Positions 1 to 7,782 of a stretch of 29,675 nt of DNA are shown here, one piece after another; positions within the stretch are counted from its first letter, which is position 1, and each line of letters opens with the position of its first letter. This DNA comes from Candidatus Enterousia avistercoris (lineage in GTDB: Bacteria; Pseudomonadota; Alphaproteobacteria; Rs-D84). Location: NCBI GenBank assembly GCA_017694255.1, contig JADINC010000009.1, forward strand, positions 1 to 29,675. Direction: 5' to 3'. The notes below the pieces were generated by a model. That model was not told the DNA's origin and made no database searches. It saw nothing but the letters and a program-made list of their open reading frames with translations. Both the position numbers and the translations under genes were made by a program.

Positions 1-214
1 GCATAATATGCCATGTGCCATCTTCCAGACATTGAATTTTATCCGCCCGTACCGATGCCGCAATTTGTTGCGGACTGACGGACGCGCCACGCAAACTTTC
101 CCGTGCGGCCCGCACCGCCGCATCCATCGACAGCGCTGGATTTGCCGCAATTGCCGCCGCCGCCAGATTTGCCACCGCCAACGCAAATTCAGAATCTTTA
201 TTTGTATTTACCAA
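1..214 (-). CDS. MucR/Ros-family zinc-finger transcriptional regulator, partial (C-terminus beyond the left edge)
   Basis: A minus-strand reading frame is open to the left edge and is read here for 71 codons. The N-terminal part is Ala-rich and helical. It is followed by KIQCLEDGTWHIM, which matches the start of the Ros/MucR zinc finger, where the family has I-x-C-L-E-D-G before a KRHL motif. The Cys and the Asp three residues later are the first two zinc ligands in the CLED variant of the family. The His ligands lie outside the window. MucR proteins are DNA-binding regulators typical of Alphaproteobacteria that control envelope, exopolysaccharide and cell-cycle genes. I chose the TTG at 214 because AAGGA precedes it by 8 bases and an extended -10 at 246-254 would start transcription near 240. 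That start would exclude the upstream in-frame ATG at 247, which has no SD. The gene is divergent from rarA. Confidence 0.7.
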   Translation of the reverse strand, partial: MVNTNKDSEFALAVANLAAAAIAANPALSMDAAVRAARESLRGASVSPQQIAASVRADKIQCLEDGTWHIM

Positions 215-245
215 TTGATAAATCCTTGTTTTTTTTCTAGCATTC

Positions 246-254
246 ATTATATCA
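246..254 (-). promoter_or_regulatory. Extended -10 promoter of the MucR-like gene
   Basis: On the minus strand TGA is directly followed by a perfect TATAAT. No good -35 is visible at 16-18 bases. Transcription would begin near 240, just inside the ATG at 247, which supports the downstream TTG start. Confidence 0.45.
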
Positions 255-290
255 CAAATAAATATTAAATAAAATCAAAGTAAAACAAAA

Positions 291-1574
291 ATGCAGTCCG
301 AAAACAGACCACTTGCTGATTTGATGCGCCCATCAACAATTGATGAAATTGTCGGGCAAAAACAACTGTTGGGCGAAAACGGTCTGGTCCGGCGTATGGT
401 TGACAACCATAAATTATCCAATTTGATTTTATGGGGTCCGCCTGGATGTGGTAAAACGACCATTGCGCGCGCACTGGCAAAATCTGTGGACATGGATTTT
501 GTTGCAATGTCTGCAGTATTTTCTGGAACCGCCGACATAAAAAAGGCCATGGATGCTGCCCGCATGAACCGTGAAATCGGTCGTGGAACATTGCTGTTTA
601 TCGATGAAATCCACCGTTTTAATAAAACCCAGCAAGACACCCTGTTGCCCTATCTCGAAGATGGGACCGTTGTATTCATGGGCGCGACCACCGAAAACCC
701 CAGTTTTAATTTAAACAACGCATTACTGTCGCGGTGCCACGTGGGGGTTTTACAGCCACTGTCGACCGAAGATTTATTAACATTAATATCGCGTGCCGAA
801 GATTTCCTGGGCAAAAAATTACCGTTGGATGAAAATGCCCGCATACATCTGGCCCAGATGGCAGACGGCGATGCACGATTTTTACTAAATACGGTCGAAT
901 ATTTAACGAACGCAAACTTTAAGAAATTGTTGTCGCCTGACGCACTGGACGCCGCGATACAGAAACGTGCACCGCTGTCCGACAAAACAGGCGACGAACA
1001 TTATAATTTAATATCCGCCGTTCACAAATCCCTGCGCGCCAGCGATACTGACGCCGCGCTGTATTGGACGGCCCGCATGATGACATCTGGCCAGGATCCA
1101 ATGTATTTATTTCGTCGCCTGGCGCGATTTGCAATGGAAGATATTGGTCTGGCCGATCCGAACGCAATGCAGATGGCACTGGCGGCATGGCAACTGTATG
1201 AACGCATGGGCAGTCCCGAAGGCGACCTGGCACTGACCGAATTGGTAATATACCTGGGGACTGCGCCAAAAAGCACGGCAAACTATCGCGCACAAACATC
1301 TGCATATCGCACGGCCCGCGAAACAGGCAGCCTGATGCCCCCCAAAAATATCCTAAATGCCCCAACCCGCATGATGAAAGACATGGGTTATGGCGCTGGA
1401 TACATATATGAACCAGATACCGCATCTGGATTCAGTGGTCAAAACTGTTTCCCAGAATCAATGCAACGACAAAAGTTTTATTATCCAATTGAACGCGGAT
1501 TTGAACGCGAAATAAAAAAGCGACTGGAATACTGGGATACACTGCGCAAAAAAATCAATTCAACCAAGAACTAG
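291..1574 (+). CDS. rarA: Replication-associated recombination protein RarA (MgsA), AAA+ ATPase
   Basis: This 427-residue cytoplasmic AAA+ ATPase is related to clamp loaders and RuvB. The family acts at stalled replication forks, interacting with SSB. Visible motifs are the N-terminal PLADLMRPSTIDEIVGQ, Walker A GPPGCGKT at about residues 49-57, Walker B LLFIDE at 101-106 and the sensor-1 stretch GATTENPSF at 131-139. The C-terminal half has the family's tetramerisation region, including HYNLISAVHKSLRASD and the sequence around GYGAGYIYEPD. The length is normal. No SD is visible before the ATG, and the upstream bases are an A-rich run. The stop overlaps that of the convergent fabD by 4 bases, and no terminator lies between them. 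Confidence 0.95.
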   Translation: MQSENRPLADLMRPSTIDEIVGQKQLLGENGLVRRMVDNHKLSNLILWGPPGCGKTTIARALAKSVDMDFVAMSAVFSGTADIKKAMDAARMNREIGRGTLLFIDEIHRFNKTQQDTLLPYLEDGTVVFMGATTENPSFNLNNALLSRCHVGVLQPLSTEDLLTLISRAEDFLGKKLPLDENARIHLAQMADGDARFLLNTVEYLTNANFKKLLSPDALDAAIQKRAPLSDKTGDEHYNLISAVHKSLRASDTDAALYWTARMMTSGQDPMYLFRRLARFAMEDIGLADPNAMQMALAAWQLYERMGSPEGDLALTELVIYLGTAPKSTANYRAQTSAYRTARETGSLMPPKNILNAPTRMMKDMGYGAGYIYEPDTASGFSGQNCFPESMQRQKFYYPIERGFEREIKKRLEYWDTLRKKINSTKN

Positions 1575-2539
1575 CGCACCTGTATTGAATCCAGCTCCTT
1601 TAAAATAACATCCAGATTTTTCATATTATCCGATACATGTGCAACACAACCAACATTTGCGCGATTTATTAACCCGGTTAAAACACGTCCCGGCCCCAGT
1701 TCATATGCACGCGTAATATTATATTCTGGGAACTTTTGCATAATTTCAAACCAACGCACCCCATGCGTCATTTGGTCCGCCAGCGCATCTTTAACATCGT
1801 TCGGATTTGACATAACATTTGCCGTCTGATTTGAAAACCAATTTGTTTTCGGTGCATCAATCGTAATATTTTCCAACCGCCGGCGCAGTAAATATTCTGC
1901 ATTTTGCATCAATGCACAATGTGCCGGGATTGCAACATTTAATCGTTTTGAAATTCGTGCCCCACGCGCCCGTGCACGTGCCACCAAAATATCCAGCGCT
2001 TCGTTTTGTCCACTGATAACAAATTGATCAAGCGCATTATGATTAGAAATTGCCGCAAAACCATGCCCATTAATTGCAACCAATATTTCTTCCAGTTGTT
2101 CTTTGGTCAACCCAACAACACAGGCCATTCCACCCGCATTTTTATCTGCCATAGACATATATGTTGACCGCGCCGACAACAACTTAGTCGCCGTACACAC
2201 AGACATACTGCCCGCACAATGCAGTGCCGAATATTGTCCCATTGAATGCCCTGTAATTGCATATCCAATTTTATACAAAGGCACATTATCAAAATGTTGT
2301 TCTATGACACGCGCAATTGAAACCGAATGCGCAAATGTCCCCAGCGACGTCATTTCTGGCTGGTTTAATACATCCACCGGTCCATTCAAACACGCACGCG
2401 CGACATCTTTATGCGTCATATCTGATACCTGTTCAAAAGTATAACGAACAATCGGATACGCATCATACAAATCTTGCGCCATACCAACATATTGCGCACC
2501 TTGACCTGGAAAAACAAAAGCTATTTTTTCTGTAAACAT
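1571..2539 (-). CDS. fabD: Malonyl-CoA:ACP transacylase FabD
   Basis: This 322-residue enzyme transfers malonyl from CoA to acyl carrier protein for fatty acid synthesis. The glycine-rich start FPGQGAQ is at residues 10-16, the nucleophile elbow GHSMG puts the catalytic Ser at 99, and the catalytic His of IPAHCAL is at about 207. Arg124 is a candidate for the malonyl carboxylate contact. One oddity is that the residue after GHSMG is Gln (GHSMGQYSAL), where bacterial FabD usually has Glu (GHSLGEYSAL). The gene stands alone, without the usual fabH, fabG or acpP neighbours. There is no SD before the ATG, and the promoter predicted at 2547-2574 would give a nearly leaderless mRNA. Confidence 0.93.
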   Translation of the reverse strand: MFTEKIAFVFPGQGAQYVGMAQDLYDAYPIVRYTFEQVSDMTHKDVARACLNGPVDVLNQPEMTSLGTFAHSVSIARVIEQHFDNVPLYKIGYAITGHSMGQYSALHCAGSMSVCTATKLLSARSTYMSMADKNAGGMACVVGLTKEQLEEILVAINGHGFAAISNHNALDQFVISGQNEALDILVARARARGARISKRLNVAIPAHCALMQNAEYLLRRRLENITIDAPKTNWFSNQTANVMSNPNDVKDALADQMTHGVRWFEIMQKFPEYNITRAYELGPGRVLTGLINRANVGCVAHVSDNMKNLDVILKELDSIQVR

Positions 2540-2546
2540 GGCCAGA

Positions 2547-2574
2547 ATTATTACACCAAAACAATAAATGTCAA
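2547..2574 (-). promoter_or_regulatory. fabD promoter, near-leaderless
   Basis: On the minus strand a perfect TTGACA (2574-2569) is followed after 15-16 bases by overlapping -10 candidates TAATAA and AATAAT. Transcription would begin about 2-3 bases before the fabD ATG at 2539, which has no SD. Confidence 0.5.
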
Positions 2575-2582
2575 TAAATTAT

Positions 2583-2609
2583 AATATAAAACATGGCCCA
2601 AATGGGCCA
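2583..2609 (-). terminator. Rho-independent terminator of the 241-residue barrel gene
   Basis: Stem TGGCCC/GGGCCA (2594-2599 with 2604-2609) has a four-base loop. Read on the minus strand it is followed by a U-rich tail down to about 2583. It lies 13 bases past the stop of the gene ending at 2622. Confidence 0.6.
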
Positions 2610-2621
2610 CGCTTTAACAAA

Positions 2622-3347
2622 TTAAAATAAAATATTCACATCCAACCCGACCTGTAATTCATCACTTTCGAATTCATAATCCAAATGTCCCGCATATTGC
2701 GTGCGTCCATATTGACGAACGATTTTTCCACCTAACCATTCCTGGTTATAGTGGGGATTTGTCGCCTTGCGCAGTGTAAATTCCGCCCCCAAACGCCAGT
2801 CTTCGGTTATACGAAAATACGCCTCTGGCACAAAGTCAATATACGCCATACCACGCGCGTCATCGAAAATCCAACTGGACTTGATTGTCGCGGCCAGCGT
2901 CATCCCCGTCCATTGACGCCCAAACCGATACCCGGCATAATACGTAGAATCTGCAAAATACGGCGTTCTAACATGGGACGACCCGCCAAATTTCAACCCG
3001 AACAAAACATCAGAAATTATACGTGCACTGTTCCCAGACGCGGTACCAACACGATAAATCCCCCCGAAATCTACTGCGGAAAAACCGTCTTCGGACCCGT
3101 CAAAATCCTGTTGAAAATGCACATTTGCCGCAATTGTCAGACGATTATTTATACCATATGATAATGTTTCACCCAAACGCAAAACATTATCCCAATACGT
3201 CAGCGTTGTACGGGACAAAACCTCATTGATACCTTGCAAATACAACGGATCCGACGTATCACGTGCCAACACGTCTGTTGCATGTGCGGCACTGATTGGC
3301 CCCACACCAACAACAGCAACTAAAATTGCATATAAAAATTTACGCAT
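2622..3347 (-). CDS. Secreted, probably outer-membrane beta-barrel protein, 241 residues
   Basis: I do not recognise a named family. The N-terminus MRKFLYAILVAVVGVG followed by PISAAHA is a clear Sec signal peptide with likely cleavage after AHA. The mature part alternates polar and aromatic or hydrophobic residues in short strands and ends in LGLDVNILF. A C-terminal Phe preceded by alternating hydrophobics is the usual BAM-recognised last strand. The stretch YGINNRLTIAANVHF resembles YGITDKLAVLATLKY in the neighbouring barrel, so the two may be distant paralogues. I chose the ATG at 3347 because it begins the signal peptide directly; an in-frame ATG at 3362 has no SD. Function is unknown; porin-like or surface-antigen roles are guesses. 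Confidence 0.7.
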   Translation of the reverse strand: MRKFLYAILVAVVGVGPISAAHATDVLARDTSDPLYLQGINEVLSRTTLTYWDNVLRLGETLSYGINNRLTIAANVHFQQDFDGSEDGFSAVDFGGIYRVGTASGNSARIISDVLFGLKFGGSSHVRTPYFADSTYYAGYRFGRQWTGMTLAATIKSSWIFDDARGMAYIDFVPEAYFRITEDWRLGAEFTLRKATNPHYNQEWLGGKIVRQYGRTQYAGHLDYEFESDELQVGLDVNILF

Positions 3348-3389
3348 TCTCTCTTGCCCCATGTTTTATATTAATTACGCAAACGCATA

Positions 3390-3426
3390 TTTTTGGTGGG
3401 CCGGAAAAATCCGCCCCACCCAAAAA
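3390..3426 (-). terminator. Hairpin between the two barrel genes, possible terminator
   Basis: This long imperfect hairpin has TTTTTGGTGGG (3390-3400) pairing with CCCACC and AAAAA (3415-3426, one bulge) and an inner CGGA/TCCG stem around an AAAA loop. It lies 14 bases after the stop of the upstream barrel gene. There is no separate U-tract; the A/U part is in the stem base. It may attenuate read-through or stabilise the 3' end. Confidence 0.45.
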
Positions 3427-3440
3427 CATTCATACAATAC

Positions 3441-4667
3441 CTAGAATGTAAATATCGCCTGCAATCCGACGGTCGCTTCGGAATAATTATCGATTTTCGC
3501 GGTACCAACGCGACGGAATGTACTGGTTGAATTATCTTCAGAATACACAGTCCCCCAGAATTGTAAATCCTGGTCATCGGCAGAATCATAAACCGCCATC
3601 TTTCCATACAGATTTAATGCGAACCAATCATTTGGCTGCCATCCGATTGCTGCCTTTAAACTCAATTGATCGTGCCAATCATATGTTCCATACAGCGCTT
3701 CGAAATTCAATGTCCAATCTTCGGCCAATACACTGAATACCCCCAGTCCGCCTTCGACATAGAACACACTGTCTACATCCGTATTATATGCCAAGAACAA
3801 TGTGGAATCATTGCCATCATCATTTTTGCCTTCGATTCCATTACCATATGAATTGCCATCAAAATCAACATACCACCCACGCAGTAATCCATATATTGTT
3901 GACGACGCAACCTTATATCCGCCCTTTAATTCCAAAACAACATTGTTTGAAACATCATGCTGGTACTGATAATAACCGGCCAACATCGCAATCCAATCTG
4001 TGGTATCGGCAAACCGCCATTGCAGTCCTAACCCCGCCAGATTTAATCCACTGTCATCCATTGTATCATCAGCCGACGATTCCCAATCAAATTTATAATC
4101 TGAAATATCATATTTCAATGTTGCCAGGACGGCCAATTTATCAGTAATACCATAACTGAAATCTTCTTTGATAGAAAACTGGCCCATATCCCATTTGCCA
4201 TTTGCGACACTTTCGCCACTTAATCCAAAACCTTCATATGCGCTAACCGCCATATCATACGAATTCATTGTATATGACAAATCTGTTACCGAACCAAACT
4301 TTCCGGTCAACGGCTGGAAGAACGGATGCGCCAAGAAATATTTACGCTTTAATTCTGTACGCAATGTTTCTGATCGTGTTGTGCGCACGGTTGCATTTGC
4401 GTTTCCATCTGCATACTGGCGATACACCGCGCTGCGATTTGCAGGCTGGGTATAGTACAAATTCTTTGCATCTTTTTGATCGTATGTTTTCGTAGACGTA
4501 CGTGTTTCATATTTTTCATAATTCACCTGGGTACGTTCGCGCACCGCTGGCATTCCCGTTAAATCCGCACTGGACGCCGCACGCGCACCCGAATTTGTTG
4601 CCGCCATTACCGGCGTGGCCCCCACAACTGCTGCAACCAATACAAACCAAGACATAGACTTTTTCAT
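3441..4667 (-). CDS. Secreted, probably outer-membrane beta-barrel protein, 408 residues
   Basis: No named family is recognised. The signal peptide is MKKSMSWFVLVAAVVGATP followed by VMAA. A low-complexity, charged segment of about 100 residues follows, and then a barrel-like region with many aromatic, alternating strands such as DFSYGITDKLAVLATLKY and acidic loops such as SSADDTMDDS. The protein ends in EATVGLQAIFTF, with the terminal Phe typical of BAM substrates. The start at 4667 is fixed by AAGGAG nine bases upstream and by the signal peptide; a longer in-frame opening upstream has no such support. The strong SD and the TATAAT promoter suggest high expression, as for an abundant surface protein. 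Confidence 0.75.
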   Translation of the reverse strand: MKKSMSWFVLVAAVVGATPVMAATNSGARAASSADLTGMPAVRERTQVNYEKYETRTSTKTYDQKDAKNLYYTQPANRSAVYRQYADGNANATVRTTRSETLRTELKRKYFLAHPFFQPLTGKFGSVTDLSYTMNSYDMAVSAYEGFGLSGESVANGKWDMGQFSIKEDFSYGITDKLAVLATLKYDISDYKFDWESSADDTMDDSGLNLAGLGLQWRFADTTDWIAMLAGYYQYQHDVSNNVVLELKGGYKVASSTIYGLLRGWYVDFDGNSYGNGIEGKNDDGNDSTLFLAYNTDVDSVFYVEGGLGVFSVLAEDWTLNFEALYGTYDWHDQLSLKAAIGWQPNDWFALNLYGKMAVYDSADDQDLQFWGTVYSEDNSTSTFRRVGTAKIDNYSEATVGLQAIFTF

Positions 4668-4691
4668 TATTAAAATCTCCTTTTGTGATAA

Positions 4692-4700
4692 ATTATACCA
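4692..4700 (-). promoter_or_regulatory. Extended -10 promoter of the 408-residue barrel gene
   Basis: On the minus strand TGG precedes a perfect TATAAT (4697-4692). The expected -35 zone is only T-rich. Transcription would start near 4685, giving a short leader that contains the AAGGAG ribosome site. Confidence 0.55.
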
Positions 4701-4730
4701 CAAAAAATCCGTATAAAAAAGCACTAAAAG

Positions 4731-4760
4731 CAAAAATAACAAATCCGCCCTGTGGCGGAT
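4731..4760 (-). terminator. Terminator at the end of ftsK and its operon
   Basis: ATCCGCC (4743-4749) pairs with GGCGGAT (4754-4760) around a four-base loop. On the minus strand this is followed by TTGTTATTTTTG. The hairpin begins 4 bases after the ftsK stop codon. Confidence 0.8.
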
Positions 4761-4764
4761 TTTC

Positions 4765-7020
4765 CTATAAAATATGTCTTTTATTATTCGCATCTGGGGG
4801 GCTGACGATACCATCGGCCTCCATCTGTTCCATCAGTCCAGCCGCCTTGTTATACCCAATCCCCAGTCTGCGTTGAATATATGAAATTGTTGGTTTTTTA
4901 TCGCGCAGTACAATTTCTTTGGCCTGGGAATACAAATCAGCATTTTTCTCTGCCTTGGCGGCGTACGTCCCACCCATTGGCGCGCCTGGCGCATCCGCCC
5001 CATCTGTGGCATCGGTCACACCATCGGCATATTCTGGCGCCCCCTGATCGCGCAAGAAATCCCCAACCCTGTTCATTTCTTCATCAGAAATAAACGCACC
5101 ATGTATACGCACTGGGACACGTCCAGCCTCGCTAAACAGCATATCGCCACATGATAATAATTGTTCCGCGCCCTTTTCGCCCAATGTCGTCATAGAATCA
5201 ATTGCACTGCGTGCCTGGAAAGAAACACGCGTTGGGAAATTCGCCTTGATAACACCGGTAATAACGGTCGTATCTGGGCGCTGGGTCGCCATAACCAGAT
5301 GAATACCCGCCGCACGTGCCTTTTGCGCAATACGCTGGACGCATGCTTCAACCTCTTTACGGGCCAGGCTCATCAAATCTGCGACCTCGTCAATAATAAT
5401 TACAATATATGACATATCAGACAAATCGACTTCTTGGGTTTCGAACAACAATTCACCTGTTTCTTCATCTGTACCAACCGCAATTTGCTGTGTTATTTTT
5501 TCACCGGCCGCACGTTTCTGTGCAACAATTTCATTATAGCTTTCTATATTACGGGCATTAACCAATTGCAAACGTTTATATCGTTCTTCCATTTCGCGCA
5601 CGGCCCATTTCAGTGCATTTACCGCCGCCCCCGGGTCTAATTTCACAATTGGCGTTATTAAATGCGGTATATCGTCCCAGAAACCAAAATCAACCCCCTT
5701 TGGGTCAATAATCATCAGTTTACATTTATCTGGGGTAAAATGATAAACCACAGACATTATAATAGATTGAACAAACACCGATTTTCCCGACCCAGTACGC
5801 CCAGCAATCAACATATGCGGCATTTTGGCCAAATCAAAATACATCGGATTTCCACCAATATCCACCCCCAGCGCCAATGGTATTTTATATTTAGAATTGA
5901 TAAACGTATCATTATCAACCAGCGATTGAAAACGCACCATTTGCCGGTTCAGATTCACCATTTCAACCCCAATCAGTTGCGTACTGGGGATATGCGCAAT
6001 ACGAATATTATCTGTTGCCATGGCACGTGTCATATCTGTTACTGTTTTTTTAATATCAGCCATCCGCACGCCCATTTTTGGCAAAAATTCATACAGTGTA
6101 ACAATTGGTCCCGGCCGAATTCCGACAACCTTGCCTTCGACCCCGTATTCTGCAAAATGTACCTCCATCGCGGCGGCATTACGCTTTAATTCTGGGGTTA
6201 CAACATTTTTGCCAAAATTAGAACGTTCTAAAAATGCTGGGTCTGGCAATTCATATTCGTGTGCCGCCACATCTGTGGTCCGCCGTCCAACGCGCCGCAC
6301 GCGCTTTTTATCACTGCGTCGGGATTGTTTAACAACTTTATCATCTGGCGCATCATCTTCTTCGTATTCTGTATCATCTGCCTCTGTATCAAAATCCGTT
6401 TCTTCTTCATTTGCCGCAACCGCCGGCACCAAATGAAACACAGACAGTACCCATCGTCCCCCACGCACACACATATTAAACGCGCTTTTTATATGCACCC
6501 ATTTTATATGCAACAACAACGCCGCCAATATCAAAAAAGATATAAAAACCAATAACCCAACTAATACAGTCCAATTTCCAATCAGACTTTTTACATCAAC
6601 CGCCGCCAATGCGCCCAACATTCCCCCGAACGTTGTCCCGGGCGCAATCATCCCCAGTCCCGCCGCCCCGGCACAAATCGCGACAAAGCACCGCAAAAAA
6701 TTATATTCTGGTCCCGCAGCATCATCCCAATTCAGCAACCATGTCAACCCCCAACGCGCAATGCACAGAAATAAAAACATCGCCGGGATAAATCCAATAA
6801 AGAATCGCAATCCGCCGACAATATTTTCCATCACAGATTGATTACCAAACGTACTGGCAACCGCCACCCCGTCCATATACGGCCCAGCAAACACCAGCAC
6901 CCCCAGCATCCACATTCCCAGCGCCACCAACACGCCACCTGTAACGCGTTTTATCAAAACTTTTAACGCGCCTGAAATTCGCTGTGGTAAAAAATTAGAT
7001 TTTGCTTCCATTCCAGACAT
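4765..7020 (-). CDS. ftsK: DNA translocase FtsK
   Basis: This is a septum-anchored, ATP-driven double-stranded DNA pump that directs chromosome ends and dif sites to XerCD. Four N-terminal membrane segments lie at roughly residues 29-48, 70-95, 109-127 and 150-175. A short acidic then Lys/Arg-rich linker spans about 200-250. The motor follows, with Walker A AGRTGSGKS at about 406-414 and Walker B VIIIDEVADLM. The C-terminal winged-helix gamma domain is visible as ISYIQRRLGIGYNKAAGLMEQME, which reads the polar KOPS sequences. At 751 residues it is a short-linker FtsK. The ATG at 7020 is preferred over the in-frame GTG at 7035; neither has an SD. It is the last gene of the Sec-PAP2 run, 42 bases after the PAP2 stop. 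Confidence 0.95.
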   Translation of the reverse strand: MSGMEAKSNFLPQRISGALKVLIKRVTGGVLVALGMWMLGVLVFAGPYMDGVAVASTFGNQSVMENIVGGLRFFIGFIPAMFLFLCIARWGLTWLLNWDDAAGPEYNFLRCFVAICAGAAGLGMIAPGTTFGGMLGALAAVDVKSLIGNWTVLVGLLVFISFLILAALLLHIKWVHIKSAFNMCVRGGRWVLSVFHLVPAVAANEEETDFDTEADDTEYEEDDAPDDKVVKQSRRSDKKRVRRVGRRTTDVAAHEYELPDPAFLERSNFGKNVVTPELKRNAAAMEVHFAEYGVEGKVVGIRPGPIVTLYEFLPKMGVRMADIKKTVTDMTRAMATDNIRIAHIPSTQLIGVEMVNLNRQMVRFQSLVDNDTFINSKYKIPLALGVDIGGNPMYFDLAKMPHMLIAGRTGSGKSVFVQSIIMSVVYHFTPDKCKLMIIDPKGVDFGFWDDIPHLITPIVKLDPGAAVNALKWAVREMEERYKRLQLVNARNIESYNEIVAQKRAAGEKITQQIAVGTDEETGELLFETQEVDLSDMSYIVIIIDEVADLMSLARKEVEACVQRIAQKARAAGIHLVMATQRPDTTVITGVIKANFPTRVSFQARSAIDSMTTLGEKGAEQLLSCGDMLFSEAGRVPVRIHGAFISDEEMNRVGDFLRDQGAPEYADGVTDATDGADAPGAPMGGTYAAKAEKNADLYSQAKEIVLRDKKPTISYIQRRLGIGYNKAAGLMEQMEADGIVSPPDANNKRHIL

Positions 7021-7062
7021 TTTATCACAAAACACAATAAAATGTTATACACAGGTACAAAA

Positions 7063-7761
7063 TTATTTTGCAACATCCGCACCATGACGTTTTAACAATG
7101 CCTTGACCAGATCCGCCATTGCCATACCAATAAACGCGCCCAAAATAACATCAGACGGCCAATGTGCCCCCACGCACACACGCGACACCCCAATAACAAT
7201 TGCCAGTGTCCACGTAAACCATTTCACACGTGGCGCCAACAATCCCAACATCACCAGTCCTGCGAACGACGCAATTGTATGTCCCGATGGCATAGAATTA
7301 AACGCCCACTCAAACGATGGCGGGAAAAATCCTGTCATATCCAGCGCTTCATAGAATATCGGTCGTGCCCGTCCGATAAAAACCTTTAACACCCACCCCA
7401 GTGCACTGGCCGCAACCACCGCCGACAAAACAAACACCGCATAGCTGTTGCGCACTTTATTCCATGCGTCTTGCAAAAATACAAACAAACTAAATGATTT
7501 TTTTTCATTTCTAAACCGCGGTTTTTCTTTCAGTGCTTTTTTAATATAAAACACCAACAATACCACCGCAGATACAATCAACCACATTTTTGTGGCAAAC
7601 AGCACATCAAACACCCGAAACAGCACACAATCGAACTGGCGCAAGAATAAATACAATGGTTTATCAAATGCAAACACACCCAACAACACCGCCAGCACAA
7701 CTATAACCGCCGCATATCCCATCAAATTCCATTTGATTTTATTATCCTTGGTCAAAAACAT
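7063..7761 (-). CDS. PAP2-superfamily membrane phosphatase
   Basis: This 232-residue polytopic membrane protein carries all three signature motifs of the type-2 phosphatidic acid phosphatase family: K-x6-RP at 126-134 (KVFIGRARP), PSGH at 158-161 and SR-x5-H-x3-D at 193-204 (SRVCVGAHWPSD). The catalytic His and Asp are therefore present. Family members dephosphorylate undecaprenyl diphosphate, phosphatidylglycerol phosphate or lipid A. The sequence does not decide between these, but neighbours in envelope biogenesis fit recycling of a lipid carrier or lipid A modification. About five or six hydrophobic segments are visible, beginning at residue 13. A GGGGA ribosome site lies just before the ATG, and the gene starts 21 bases after the S41-like gene. 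Confidence 0.88.
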   Translation of the reverse strand: MFLTKDNKIKWNLMGYAAVIVVLAVLLGVFAFDKPLYLFLRQFDCVLFRVFDVLFATKMWLIVSAVVLLVFYIKKALKEKPRFRNEKKSFSLFVFLQDAWNKVRNSYAVFVLSAVVAASALGWVLKVFIGRARPIFYEALDMTGFFPPSFEWAFNSMPSGHTIASFAGLVMLGLLAPRVKWFTWTLAIVIGVSRVCVGAHWPSDVILGAFIGMAMADLVKALLKRHGADVAK

Positions 7762-7782
7762 ATTTTCCCCATTTTGTTAAAA

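Noticed and set aside
5662..6189. 175-codon plus-strand frame opposite ftsK
   Set aside because: It overlaps the FtsK motor domain and has His/Asn/Gln-rich shadow composition and no ribosome site.
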